This document shows positions 30,727 through 42,358 of a stretch of DNA of 64,000 nucleotides, in pieces. Each line of letters begins with the position of its first letter. Positions within the stretch are counted from its first letter, which is position 1. A program made the translations under genes and the position numbers. The stretch comes from Nitzschia sp. pyKryTriq1 (taxonomy: Eukaryota > Bacillariophyta > Bacillariophyceae > Bacillariales > Bacillariaceae), in assembly GCA_956465555.1 (NCBI GenBank), contig OY101118.1:1943751-2007750 (forward strand), in the 5' to 3' direction. The notes beneath the pieces were generated by a model. The model worked only from the letters and a program-made list of their open reading frames with translations, ran no database searches and was not told the origin of the DNA.

Positions 30727-31368
30727 TTTTTGCTCTAATCGATGAAGGAGCTTTTATGCGCCCTTCTGTCCCAAAGGATGTACTTGTACCACAAACCAGC
30801 CATGCACACAACCAGTATGTACTTATCGGCATGGCTGGTAGAATTGAATATGCGCCGAAGTCAGAATACAAGACGCTACTCTACTAGAGTAGTGGGCTGT
30901 GCTACTGTGTAGCCTGTAGCTGTGCGTGGGGCGCTAAGCGACGGCGCTGCGATGGGATAGCACTGTAGACGAGCTCTGCTGCGAAGAAAAAATATCATAC
31001 ATATGTAGCTTGATGATGATGATCGAACGTAAAAATCTGATGGTTTTTAGCGCTGGGCACGCACGCGCGAAAGATGATAAGCCTTCCCCGGAATATAGAA
31101 AACAATCGTATCCGGTTATATAAAATACATGGATGGAGCCAAGAAAATTCCCTCCAACAGGATCCAACGCTCGCTCCTGCTCATCCACTCTCTAGACTAA
31201 GTTTTCATCACAAAAGGAGGACTTCTTTATTCTCTTGTCTCTCTTTGCGAGATGGTCAACCCGCAAGTCTATTCATTACACCTTCGTAAATACATAGCTG
31301 AATGTACAAAAGCCGATCACCATACTACTTGCCCAACTAAAAAGCGTCAAAGATCACCGAATGGAAAT
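30727..31368. other. Intergenic gap with an 11-bp hairpin
   Basis: ACCAGCCATGC (30795-30805) and GCATGGCTGGT (30829-30839) are perfect inverted arms with a 23-base loop. Otherwise nothing is supported; the stretch from 31200 probably includes the leader of the beta-helix gene. An in-frame ATG at 31252 exists but is not favoured. Confidence 0.6.
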
Positions 31369-34279
31369 ATGAAGGACATTTTCCAAGTTTGTCTTGTTGT
31401 TGCCTTCGGCCTACCAACGCTGGTCAATGGCCAGAACGAAGCCTTTACTCGACAGGAGGCTTGTCCTGGTGATGCAAGTCTCACAGGCTACACCAGCATT
31501 CCTAATCTAAACGACGATATGTCTGCGGAGTTACAAAGAATTCAAGACGGCGGGGACCCGCCTGAAGGAGGTTACAATTTGGTTCTATGCCCCGGGGGAA
31601 ATTTCGATGCCGCAGGAGGCAACAGTATCAAGCCCGTCTTGGATCAAGTCAGTATCACTTGTGGAGGGCCTGACTCGACAGATCCTCTGTGTGTAATCAA
31701 TGGGGGCGGGGAGCAGCTTTTGATTCAAGACTCTACGGTCGACGGGTACACGGTTTCGTCCGTGACAGTTACAGGTCTGACATTCAGTGGTTTCACGGGT
31801 GTGACATCAGCCACTCTTTCGGCTTCAGAGCCGACGCTTTTCACCTGCATAGACTGCATCTGGCAAGATTTTGACGGGTCAGATTTTGTCGCTGACTTAA
31901 GTGGCTCCATGACGATGCTTGTAAGGGCTGGGACAGTGCGGGTATGTATTTTGAATGGGTTTGGCTCCGATTTATACTTGTGTGCGTTCTCAAACTGATA
32001 TTGAATCGCTGGACCGTAACTGATTACAGACCTCGGATGGAAACGAAGTAAATGCCAATGTCAATGAAGCTGCATTCAATGTTCGTGGCGGGGGGAGTCT
32101 TCTAGTGGAGGGATTGCTGGTCGACGATATCACAACTGCGCAGGACGTCATCAGAGTAAGCGGTACCGGTTCCACTGGGACTGTTTCAGATGCAACATTC
32201 ACCTCGAGCTCAGTACAACGGGTAAGATTTCTCTTTTCGAGAGCTTTGTCAGGACGTACCAATTCTAACAATTGTATTCTTGCTACGTAGAATGTGGGGA
32301 GGGCTGAAAGCGGAGCGAGTCTGGTGATGCGTGATGTTGTCGTTGAAGAAAACGATGAGCTAAACGTAAGTTCAGAAGGACATGATGCTGAATTTTGTTG
32401 GAAAAATTCTCTCATTTTTGTACAGGAAGTTTTCTTCGCAGTATCTACTGGTACTTCGTTGGAGTTTTCTAGTAGTACTATTCGCAACAACGAATTTCCT
32501 GGAGGTTTCAATTTCGTCAACGGTGCCCAAGGTGCCGTAGTTACCGTGCAAGACAGCCTCTTTGAAAATAATGCAGGAATTAGGGTAGGTCATCAATGCT
32601 TCTTTGTCACTAAATTTTCAAAACAATGTGATCTAAATTCTTGCACTTTCCCAGTGGGGCATTCTTACACAGGAAGGTGATGTCATTGTTGAACGATCAA
32701 CTTTTCGAAACAATGCTGCCCTTGTTGATCCAAATGTAAGAATGGATAAGAGATCGATGAGTTGCCATCCGATTCTTCTCACCGTTTTGATTTGGTTTTA
32801 CTCACAGAATGGTCCAAGAGCTTTGGTGGCTACGTTCGGAGGCGGTAATCTCAACGTGAAGCGTGTTGACTTCGAGGGGAACAGCGGTTATGTGGTGAGT
32901 TATTGACGATTCAGAGTGGCACTTGTGGTGATTTCAGTAACAGTCTGAAACTCACGCTGCTCTTTATGTCAAAGGGAAACTTTATGAATCTTCTTGGGGG
33001 GCGTCTCGAGATAACGCAAGCATGCTTCACCGGAAACTCAAACACATTGGTCGGCTTCCAAGGGAAAGATGGCGAGCCGATCGTTGTCGCGAACAACTTC
33101 ATCGCTGTAGATGAAAATTCGCAGGGATGCCCTGATGCAGGGAGTCGGATTGGAATAGAGCCCACTACTTCAGACGGTTGCTTCACTGTCGCAAGTACTG
33201 GCAACTGCCAGGTCAATTGTGGAGGACCACTTGCTGACTCTGATGTCTGCTTGTCCCAGGTAGAGCTCACAGAAGAGCCTAGTGCTTCACCAACTGATCT
33301 ACCTTCATTGTCGCCCAGCCTCAACCCCAGTGATGGTTCGACGCTTTCATTTATTCCAACATCTGGTTCTGCTTCACAATCACCCAGCTCGACGCCTTCA
33401 TTTATTCCAACACCTGGTACTACTATTTCACAAGCTCCAACATCAAATACTATTATTTCACAAGTTCCCAGCTCGACGGATCAACCTACCGGACCGACGT
33501 CTGGTCCTTCCTCTGGCCCAGTTGAGGTAGAAATTTCTGCATCGCCAACTAGTTTCTTTCCAACCATAGGTGTCCTACCCACAATGCCCCCTGTTTTCAG
33601 ACCAGACTGCGGAAAAGGAAAAGGTGGTGGAAAGGGATATTGTCGCAAAAAAAAGAGCAAGGGCTCCAAAAAATCGAACAAGAGAAGCAAATTGAATAAG
33701 AAATCCAAGAAAGATATCAAGAAGAGCAAAAGTGATTCCTCGAAAGATTCCAAAAAGGTCAAAAAGAGCAGCAAGTCGGGCAAAAGAGGAAAGGGAAAGG
33801 GTTCGCAGGCCCGTCCAAATTCCAATCCACATATGGGGGAGGCTGCTAGCAGCAAGTCGGGAAAAGGTGGAAAAGGAAAGGGAAATGCTTCGTGGGCCCA
33901 GCCCAACTCCAGTCCAGTTACCGGAGAGGCTGCCAGCAGCACGAATTGGAATGCACTCGGTGGAGTTCAAGGGGTGTATAGAACATATCATTTGACCGGA
34001 AATGGCGATCGGAGAGGCCTCGCTCTTCACGGTGACGATCGGGACGAAGAACCTATCAAACAGGCGAAGGAGGAGGAAGAGGAAGAAGAGCATATCGAAT
34101 ACGAACAATCATTTGGTGAAGAAGATGGCGAGGAGGTCGCGGAAAAAGCATCCAAATTTTCCTCTGAAGGTGAGGAGGACGACGCCGACGAAGTATATGA
34201 TTTCGTCTTCGCGGCGAAGGCTTGGACAATGCCACAAGAACTCAAGCCAATCTTGATTGACGAGACATTCAGAATATGA
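31369..34279 (+). CDS. Secreted beta-helix protein with silaffin-like Lys/Ser tail
   Basis: Seven exons: 31369-31941, 32030-32221, 32291-32365, 32426-32584, 32655-32735, 32808-32894 and 32975-34279, every intron in phase 0; 823 residues. ATG 31369 gives a clean signal peptide (MKDIFQVCLVVAFGLPTLVNG); the in-frame ATG at 31252 would bury it. Residues ~25-430 are repeated short strands of the form 'T.S....F..N.A' (SVTVTGLTFSGFTG, LVMRDVVVEEND, VVTVQDSLFENN), typical of a right-handed parallel beta-helix as in pectate-lyase-like folds. A Ser/Thr/Pro linker follows (TPSFIPTPGTT), then a Lys/Ser block (KKKSKGSKKSNKRSKLNKK, KKDIKKSKSDSSKDSKK) like silaffin/cingulin lysine clusters, two copies of SKSGKGGKGKG, and an acidic C-terminus. 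A cell-wall or biosilica-associated role is inferred from signal peptide plus lysine clusters. Confidence 0.8.
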
Positions 34280-34389
34280 TTTGATTTGATGTAGAAGAAA
34301 GTTAATGTCCAGGGATTATTTCATTACAGACAGTACTTTGTGGTTGGGTCGAAACTGTTGACGACCATGATTTCACATATGCATACGTA

Positions 34390-35686
34390 TCAGGCGCCGC
34401 CTTTTTTCTTGCTGCGACTGTCTTCGCCGCCAAGACGCATGGACTTCCATATTCGGACACGACTTGAAGGAGATGCCTCAGCCGAATTCTTACTTTTTCG
34501 AGCTTTACCCCAGAAACTGTGCTTTTTGGCAACAGGTGAAAGAGCAACAATGTCTTGCTGCCTGTGCTTCGACAGTCCTCGACGGGTTTTCCCTTTTACT
34601 AACTCATCCATGTATACAACGTTCTGTATTGGATAAGTGAAAGGTAGATTAGGTCATGCGCGTGGGGTGTGAGGAGTTGCTGGGTATACAGTATGGATGG
34701 ATGGATGGATGGATGGATGGAACTTTTGAACTTACCAAAGCACCGGTCGGCGGTTCGATTTTGCATTCCTTTGAAAACACGGCCTTAAAGAAGATTTGGG
34801 GATCCTTTCCATCGCGAACGACCATTCGTTCTACCCATACATCATTACACAAACCCTTACTTGTACCCCTTGCGAATGATTTTGCAATAGAATGGGAACG
34901 ACGTGCCGCTGAAAATAGGCCGTCGGTTTTGACAATCGGATCGCCGTCACGATGGTCGTTCTGATAGTTGGGCTTGCTGCTGCGCTTCTGAAGAGCTGTC
35001 GACCTCCCAAACAGTGGCATGGACGCAGTTCGACGCGGTTGTCTTGGAGTGACAAGGGACCTACTCATCGAGCGGTAGAGAGGATCATCCCTCAGCGTGG
35101 TTTTTTTTGAAGTCTTTCCGACTAGCACATCCTTCCGACGCGGCTCTGTATGACTAGCAGCAACCCCAGGGCGGATCTGTTCTGGGGGGTCGGGACGCCT
35201 GGAAAGCGATGGTCGGGTGGCAGCACCAGGCTGAACCGAAGCACGACGCTTTGCTAGCTGATGATAGTGTTCCAATCGTACGTGCTGGTTGACCCGATTG
35301 TTTGTACCCGTAGCTTGCAACGACATCATCCGACGCGGGTGTGAAGGCAGGTGACCGACTGTCTCCCTCGATGATTCTATCAAATGCCGCCGGCGTTCTG
35401 GAGAAACACAACGAGAGGAAGGAGCATCGATTGATCGCCTGCGGGTTAGAGGCTGGCAGGTCTTTTTCACGGAGTCGGGGTCATTTTCTTGTGCGAGTTT
35501 CCGCCCATTGTCCGGTCCCCTCGTAGGTCGTTCAGCAGCTCGTGCAGCGACCAATGACTTGTTGCGCTTCAAGACAGGAAGAGGACCGATGCTATCATCG
35601 TCACTGTCACTGTCACTGATGCTACTGGTGTTACTGCTGCGTCTAGGTGAGACGAACTGGCGCAAGGGAGGAGACACCATGGACAT
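34390..35686 (-). CDS. Basic Ser/Arg-rich protein of unknown function
   Basis: Two exons, 35686-34736 and 34623-34390, joined by a 112-base GTAAGT...CAG intron in phase 0, encode 394 residues. The open frame starts earlier at a TTG; ATG 35686 (MSMVSPPLRQF) or 35680 is the real start. Most of the protein is Arg/Ser/Pro-rich and probably disordered (RRSSNTSSISDSDSDDDS, LTRRRSIDAPSSRCVSPERR). Near the C-terminus a more ordered block reads WVERMVVRDGKDPQIFFKAV, then KIEPPTGALVNVVYMDELVK across the splice, and a basic tail. That last block looks like a conserved diatom motif (EPPTG), but I cannot name a family. The intron carries a (GGAT)n microsatellite (34693-34720). Confidence 0.65.
34693..34720. 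repeat. (GGAT)n microsatellite in an intron
   Basis: About seven tandem GGAT units (ATCC on the coding strand) lie inside the only intron of the minus-strand gene at 34390-35686, about 16 bases from its donor. Confidence 0.95.
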
Positions 35687-36154
35687 GGCGAAGAAGAGTC
35701 TCGGGCGCTTCAAAAACTAAAACGTCCACGGCAACTTGCGACCGAGACGAAACCGAAATTGTGAGCATTGACATGCTGGCCACGGCGTAGTCTACCAAGC
35801 CTGCACTTGTCGGTCGGTTTTTCAAACCGTGGGGATGGTTTTGATCCTGTTCCGCAACAGTCCAGATCCATCGCATCGTGGAGAGTGACGAGTGAAAAGT
35901 GAGATAATATCTTTGGATCTTTTCTTTTCTTCGATCCACATGAGTATTCGTATGTAGCTGTACGCAGGGTAAATAAGAGTCGTCGGGGTACAGATATAGA
36001 CCTTTTTTCACGGAAGACGACAGACGGAATTATGAAATTTTGCAGTGCACTAGCAATGCAAAGAAAAAACGTACGACAAATCAACACATAATGCCGCACA
36101 TCATTCATCACATCCATTGCTGTTGTCATCGCTGTGATACAATACAATCACAGC
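35687..36154. other. Intergenic gap, nothing supported
   Basis: Divergent gap between the Ser/Arg-rich gene and the XPG-like remnant. Overlapping minus-strand frames (35643-36011 and 35710-36147) have no protein-like features. I see no GTAC cluster here, unlike most divergent gaps in the window. Confidence 0.5.
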
Positions 36155-36525
36155 ATGGGGGTCACCAACCTCCTTCCACGCCTGCCACATCAAAAGCCGA
36201 AATCGTTTCTTGATGTTGCTTCCTTACTGACTGTAGCTGCTAAAACGATTGGGTTTGACGCAGCTGGTCTACTCCATGAATGTGCCCGAGCCCATTACGA
36301 TGGTGATTATGCTGCTAGCAAATCAGTCATGAGATAGACACCAACCTTCTTCACAATGGAGCGTGCAAAATCAATCGCAACAACAGAGGAGTGGCCTCCC
36401 TCCATGGTGAAATCATGACACTTCTCTATGGCAAAGTATCTCCACACCAAGCCCATTTTTGATCCTAGCATGGTAATACCCATCTGAAGCCCTGCACTAC
36501 TAAAAAACGAATTGCAGGATAAATA
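36155..36525 (+). pseudogene. XPG/FEN1-like nuclease pseudogene fragment
   Basis: ATG 36155 starts MGVTNLLPRLPHQKPKSFLD, then KTIGFDAAGLLHECARAHY, the N-terminal XPG/FEN pattern (MG.K.LLP.L ... DA...LH). The frame ends after 60 codons at 36335-36337 (YAASKSVMR stop). About 100 bases later, another frame reads KYLHTKPIF, and after a further frame change HLKPCTTKKRIAG, matching the next XPG block (Y.....P.FVFDG..P..K......R). The central VFDG is corrupted. The pieces are in order and decayed by several indels, so this is a pseudogene, with catalytic residues further along missing altogether. Confidence 0.75.
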
Positions 36526-36995
36526 TTTTTGCGTGTAAACCGCCGAAGAAGCCTACTGTACGGGTACCAGTACTCAGTACTGTATCGCTACGCCAACACG
36601 AAGTGATGCGCGGAGACAGGGTGAAGCGGGGGACGGACGGACGTGATTGGGTTGGAAGGAGGTTTCGGAGGCAGGAAAGCGACGACTTCGAGACTGTCGC
36701 CCATCACTCTCATTGCAGTTTGTCTTCGACAATGGCGAGAGCAACTTCGGTCTCGTCCTGATGAACTATGAACTCTATTACTTCGTCCAGCAGGACCACC
36801 CAGTACCCCGGTACTACTCTAGAGAATAGTCATGGTTTTGCGGGTCTAATTATCTACGGGAACCTATTGGTTGCCTACACGGGCGTCGTGTAAGAAACAC
36901 AACACGAGGGGTCTCCCTATTCTAGAGACAGTGGTGGATGCTCCATATAATCCATTTCTACTAAAAGAAACACAACGCTACGTTCACAGATAGAT
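36526..36995. other. Gap downstream of ABCF2
   Basis: A short GTAC run (GTACGGGTACCAGTACTCAGTAC) lies at about 36560-36583. The word AGAAACACAAC occurs twice (near 36892 and 36966). No gene is supported. Confidence 0.5.
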
Positions 36996-39584
36996 TTATC
37001 CGTTCATGTGTTGGGCAAGCTTCTTGTTGTTCGCTTTTTTCGTGTGCATCTTGAAATCCATGATATCTCCTTGGTACCTTTCGATTTTCTTTTCGTCGCA
37101 AATGTAAATCTGCTGAGCGCATTGCGAGATCAAACGCATATCGTGACTGATCATTAAGACACCTCCCTTAAAACTATTGATACACTGGGCCAAAGCGTCA
37201 ATACTTTCCATGTCCAAAGGGTTCGTGGGCTCGTCTTTTTTAGAAGGAGAAATTTGTGAGAATACAGAATTCAACTCCAACAAGTCAGGTACCGTACAAC
37301 AGTAGGAAAATGTGTAACTTACCAAGCATCACGAGGTGAGGCTTTTCGTGTGCAATAATCGCAAAGACAATGCGTGCCTTTTGGCCGGCGGATAATTGAT
37401 CCATGACCTGGCTCTGCATGGGTCCAGAACATCCAAAGCGGCCCAACAACGACCGAATCTTGTCAATTGGTTCCGTGGGCATCAGCTTTTGCTTGAAAAA
37501 GTCCATGGGGGTCATACTAAGATCAAGCTTATCTTCGAAATGCTGAGTAAACCGAGAGATTTTGAGATGCATATTTCGCTTGATCTGTCCTCTGGTAGGA
37601 ATCAACTCTCCTGTCATTAGCTTGATAAGAGTAGTCTGCAGATAATTGACACAGCGGCATGGGTGAAATTCTTGTTTCAAGAGGTAACATACTATTCCAC
37701 ATCATCCAGTATACATCCAATGTCCGTACCTTTCCGGCTCCGTTGGGGCCCACCAAAGCAACTCGAGTTTGTAGATCCACACCGAAATCGACAGATGAGT
37801 ACAATTCCTTTCCACCAGGGTAAGCAAAACCGACATTTTCGATGGAAAGCACAGGAACAGGCAGTTGTCCGGCATCCGGGAACGTCCAATCGTAGACGGG
37901 ATCCTTTTCTGGTAGCGGCGTCAGACCAGCCTCCAACTTCTTTTGGAGCAATTTCTCTCTCGATTGGGCTTGTTTCACCATTTTAGCAGTTCCGTGACCG
38001 AACCTGGCAATGAATTCCTTGATTTCTGCAATGTCTTTTTGCTCCGCTTCGTATTGGCGAATTTGAACCATGTCTTGGTCGCGACGTGTCTGCACGTATG
38101 TGTCGTAGTTGCCCGAGTAGTAGCGGAGTTTTTTGTAGGTCTGGTCCAAACGCACAATATGCGTGCAAACATTGTTCAAAAAATCCTGGGAGTGACACAC
38201 GAAGAAGAGAATACGGTCCCAATTCGCAAGGTAATCTTCGAGCCACAGAACAGCATCCATATCTAAGTCATTGGTGGAAAACACATGTTAGATAAAAGTC
38301 GGGATCAAATTAGTTTTGCACATCCATGCGAACGTGAACTTACCCAAGTGATTGGTAGGCTCATCAAGGAAAAGGCATGCCGGCTGCAAGAAAAGGGCAC
38401 GGGCCAGAGCAACTCTCATTCTCCAACCACCCGAAAATTCTTTAGTCATCATGTGCTGCATCTGGTTGGTGAACCCAAGACCATGAAGAATGGAAGTAGC
38501 ACGAGCCTCTGCAGCGCTGGCGTCGAGTGCCTCGAGACGCTCGTAAATATTTTCCACTTGATAAGAGGAAAAGAGACGAGACAGTAGTTAGATTGTGATC
38601 CAAAAGTACGAGTAACATTGTCATCATAAATAATATGACTTACAAGTCAACTGGATTTCAGCTTGTTGCTCGTCGTCCCCAGCATCTGCCATGGCGTCGT
38701 TCAGCAGTTCGGCTCGTTTTTCAAGCCTCGCCACCTCATCGTTACTCTCCATAACAGCTTCCAAAGCGGTGATTTCGGACGCCGGATATTCCTCTACAGC
38801 AAGATGAGAAAAGGTGAGAAACATTTACAGTGCCACTGGGGCGAGTCATTCATTTCAAAGGTAGAATAATAATTTGACTTACGGTCGAGAAAGTAGATGT
38901 CCAAGGAGTCTGGAATGGGGATTGCACGGGCTGAAATAGCCTTCATAATGGTACTCTTTCCACTTCGTAATTTCAAAAAACAATTGTGAGATATTGATCC
39001 ACATGTAGCATTGCCATCGGGGGAAAAGTGACTTACGAACCGTTGGGACCGATGAAACCATATCTATTTCCGTAGTTGATAACAAGCTCGGTGTCCTCGA
39101 TCAATGGCTTTCCGTGGAATGTGACAGTTACTCCGCCGACGTTGATATCACGTGAGTTGGCATGAAGCCCCTTCTTACTTTCATAAGTGACAATGATATT
39201 CTCTTGGGTAAGCTTTTCCAGAGCGGCGTCTCGTTTCGCCTCTTCTGAGGCGTTAACATCAAGAGCGTTCTTCGCTTCCTTCAAAAGATTGCTGGGATTC
39301 TCCTTCTTTTCTTCTTGTTCGTCGTCGTCCATGCTGGGTTGCTTACCACTTTTTCCATCCCGGGCTTTTTTCTTCGCCTCTCGTTTGGCTGCGGCCAAGG
39401 CTTTTTTCTCCTCTTTTGACAATTTCTTCTCGAACAATTCCTCTTCTCCCTTTCCCATGGCCCCATCGCGAGTGTCAAGTGCGGCATTAGTTTCTTCATT
39501 TACGTTTCCATATCCATCATCGAGAGCCTTGTTCACTGCGAACTCGGCCTTCTTGGCCTGCTTTTCTGCCCACTTGCTCGGCAT
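36996..39584 (-). CDS. ABCF2: ABC-F ATPase, ABCF2/ARB1 type
   Basis: Soluble twin-ATPase needed for ribosome biogenesis (ARB1 in yeast). Seven exons: 39584-39037, 38962-38883, 38793-38644, 38556-38344, 38262-37730, 37635-37323 and 37234-36996; every phase joins and gives 691 residues. The N-terminus is Lys/Glu-rich. NBD1: [12 protein letters not shown] (split by intron 1), the signature [16 protein letters not shown], and Walker [12 protein letters not shown] (split by intron 4). Then [15 protein letters not shown], the ABCF2 hallmark [14 protein letters not shown], and the linker [23 protein letters not shown]2: [29 protein letters not shown], Walker B with [11 protein letters not shown] and MISHDMRLI. 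The second D-loop has Pro where the family usually has His (TNHLD). Introns often fall inside nucleotide motifs, so the full domain is seen only after splicing. Family call is secure; ABCF2 over other ABC-Fs rests on the linker. Confidence 0.95.
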
Positions 39585-40105
39585 GTTTCCAGTTGTTTAG
39601 TACAATAGTCAAAAATAATGTCGTGGGCGAGGTTGTCGTTTTAATGATGTTGTTGTGTTGTTGTGGAAAATTGCTCGTAGTTCCGAGAAGTGCGATTTCT
39701 GGTGGAGGCAAGTCGTTGTCGTCGTCGTCGTCGTCATTTTGTTGGCGCACATACACGCTACGAGTTTACGGGCTTTTCAGCAATCGTTGGTTCATGGCGC
39801 AGATGACGTGGTTTTTAGTTTGATGCGCACGGGTATGATGTGTGGTTGGGTTATGAGCCTTATAAAAGACACCAACGTCGCGGACACTAACGGACACCAA
39901 AAACTGGCCTCATTCTTAGTGTACATGTACGTACGTACCCCGTGTACTATTCTGTACAGGTCTGTACTAGAGTAGAGGCGCACCCCGCTACAGGTATCGT
40001 ACCGTAGCATTCTCTAGTTTAAAATATTATTATAACCTACACGAATACCTGTACCATACCGGTACCCGTGTAAGAGTAGCATTGGAGGAGTCGCCATTTC
40101 TGCCA
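39585..40105. other. Gap upstream of ABCF2 with GTAC motifs
   Basis: GTACATGTACGTACGTACCC at about 39920-39940, TGTACAGGTCTGTAC further on, and CATACCGGTACCCG near 40056. It should hold the ABCF2 promoter and the 3' end of the SAPS gene. The plus-strand frames here are poly-Val/Ser translations of repeats. Confidence 0.65.
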
Positions 40106-42358
40106 CTATTTTTTCTTTTTCTTCTTGTTTTTCTTCTTCTTTCCGCCCCCAGTTGGTTCTCCTCCTCCGTCGGAAATTTGCACTCTTTCGGAAGTTTCGT
40201 CCACGGAAGATTCGGAGACAGTCGTTGCTGTGTGCGAATCATCCCATTCATCAATTTCAGCTAATCCTAGCTTGGCTGCGAAAGGACTTCCGAGATTCAA
40301 ATCCACAATCACCTCTCCTCCTCCATTATTGATTGGCTTTTGCTGGCTCGCAGTCAAACTAAAACAGGAAAGAAACGGCATACGGAAGTATTGTTAGTAC
40401 GAGACCAGATACTTCTCAGCTACACGACGACAGAAAAGGACAGAGGTCATACTTACTCCGCCAAAAGGTCCATATTGGCTTTCCAGCCGTCGTGCGATCC
40501 TAAATATTGGTGTAGGAAGGCGCTTGGAGGTAACGACTTGCTTCTGAGCTGCAGGAGGTTTAGACAATTCATCAACATCCCTCGGAGTGGTTCATCTTTG
40601 ATTGAGCCTACCGCTCGAGAGAGGAATTTCGATTTTTGCAGAATCAACCGAAGACTGGCCTCGTGATGCTCCAGAACAACAGACTGAAGCATCTGGAAGA
40701 AAATGATATGATAAAAGTCATTGTTCGGGTATGCCCAAACAAGGGAGCAAAGCACGGTCCACGGGTTGTATACCATCTCTGACGGTTCGGTTGACTCTTG
40801 TTCATCTTTCTCATTCTTCGTCTTCTTGGATTTCGAAATCTCTGGTGACAAGGGTAATTCCATGATAGCGTCCATTGCTAATACACAGGGATGGGAACCT
40901 CCATTTGCCTCGTCGGCACCCTTGGATTTCCCTTTGTAAATGAGAATTTCCTTGAGTAAAGAGAGGAGTTGCACCCTCCAGGATCCTAATGGTTGCGTTC
41001 GGTATCGCCCTGGGTGGCGAATTGATTGCATTTCTCTGTCAGGGGACGATAGTTCATCGTTGGCGCCTGGAGTGATTGAGTGTGTAGCTTGGTAGGCCAA
41101 AATATTATGAGTTGGGAGATTCAAAATTTGAATCAGAAGTGGGAGCTGACTCCGCAGGGCGGAGTGCATCTTATCGGTCAACCCCCATTCTATAAGACGA
41201 TTGACCACTTTCTCTTCCTGTTCTTCCACAATCTTTTCTCCAGTTTGTTCCGTCGCATCAGTCGCAGGTGCATGCGATTTACAGATGCGGGACGAATTGC
41301 CGGCCGCCAATGCAAAAACATGGTGGCAAGTTCGAGCAATGGATTCTCGCTGCTCATAGGTGCAGGCATTATTTTGAATGGTTTCAAAAAGGACCTTCCA
41401 CCATTCTGGATTCCCCAGCGGAGCTAGCAGGATATCTTCACCTACCATCTCTTCTTTAGCCTTTTCCGGTTTTTGTGATTGCCCGGGGACTGGAAGGTCC
41501 TCAGGAGGGTATCCAATAACCTCAACGACAGTCAATATGGATTCACAAAGCTCTTCACCTGCATCCTTGGACGTCAACGCATGGGCTAACTGGTCGATCA
41601 GTGCAAAGTCAGACATCGCCTTAACGAACTTGCGCCGTTGTCCCAAACTGATCTTATTCCGAGGGTCGTTGTGCATGTGATGGTACATTGCCGTGTGCTG
41701 GGCCGACTTTTCGGCACTTGCAATCCCCTTGCGGCCCGTGGCTCCGATACAAACTAGATGTGTCAACACTGATAATGTTTGATCTGTGTGCATCAGCGGC
41801 CCCAAATGATCCTGAACCCCTTGTTTCCCTCCAGTCGCCGTCGCTGACATCGCCTTCTCTGGATACGCCTCGACGATAGCATCCAAAAGTTCCCGGATGT
41901 GGAAGGTACTGTATCGTCTTGAGTCGTCATGGGAAACCTTTGAAAGACCGAGCAAGAGATCTTTCACCAGCAGACCAGCCTGAGTTGGACCCTTGATCAG
42001 TATCGCTGGGCCACAGGATCTTGACAAGTCCTGTTTCAGAATGTTCATTGCCCGGTATGATCGGGCAGCACTCTCCTCAACAGTGAAACCAATAGCATCG
42101 CCCCCCTCGTTTTCATCAGATGGATCTTCCGAAGGAAGCAAAGCCTTCAGAAAATATCTAAAGCCCTCGTCGTCATCAGCCGGTATTTTGGAGACCTACA
42201 GGCGACATGGACATCAGGCGTTAGTAGAGAAGAATCAAGCGGTCACGACTGATATATTCAACAAAACTCACCAGCTGTTGTCCTCGAAGAGTAGCCATTC
42301 CAAAGTTCGCCTCAGGGGAACTAAGGAATCGATCAACGTCAGCTTGCAGAGACCCCAT
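40106..42358 (-). CDS. SAPS-domain protein, PP6/SIT4 phosphatase regulatory subunit
   Basis: Regulatory subunit of the PP6/SIT4 type of protein phosphatase. Exons 42358-42273, extended to 42272 to close the codon, then 42195-40457 and 40358-40106 encode 692 residues; phases are 0 and 2. ATG 42358 begins MGSLQADVDRFLSSPEANFG; the frame upstream has only a TTG. Helical-repeat blocks match the SAPS layout: NILKQDLSRSCG, HIRELLDAIVEAYP, WKVLFETIQNNACTYEQR, WGLTDKMHSALRSQLP, YPNNDFYHIIFFQMLQSVV, SLRLILQKSKFLSRAV and GWKANMDLLAE. The last exon adds an acidic stretch (LAEIDEWDDSHT) and a Lys-rich end (GGGKKKKNKKKKKK) that may act as a nuclear or membrane signal. SAPS proteins are weakly conserved, so this rests on the order of the blocks, not on one motif. 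Confidence 0.75.

Noticed and set aside
31252-31368. Earlier in-frame ATG of the beta-helix gene
   Set aside because: It would place 39 polar residues before an otherwise clean signal peptide.
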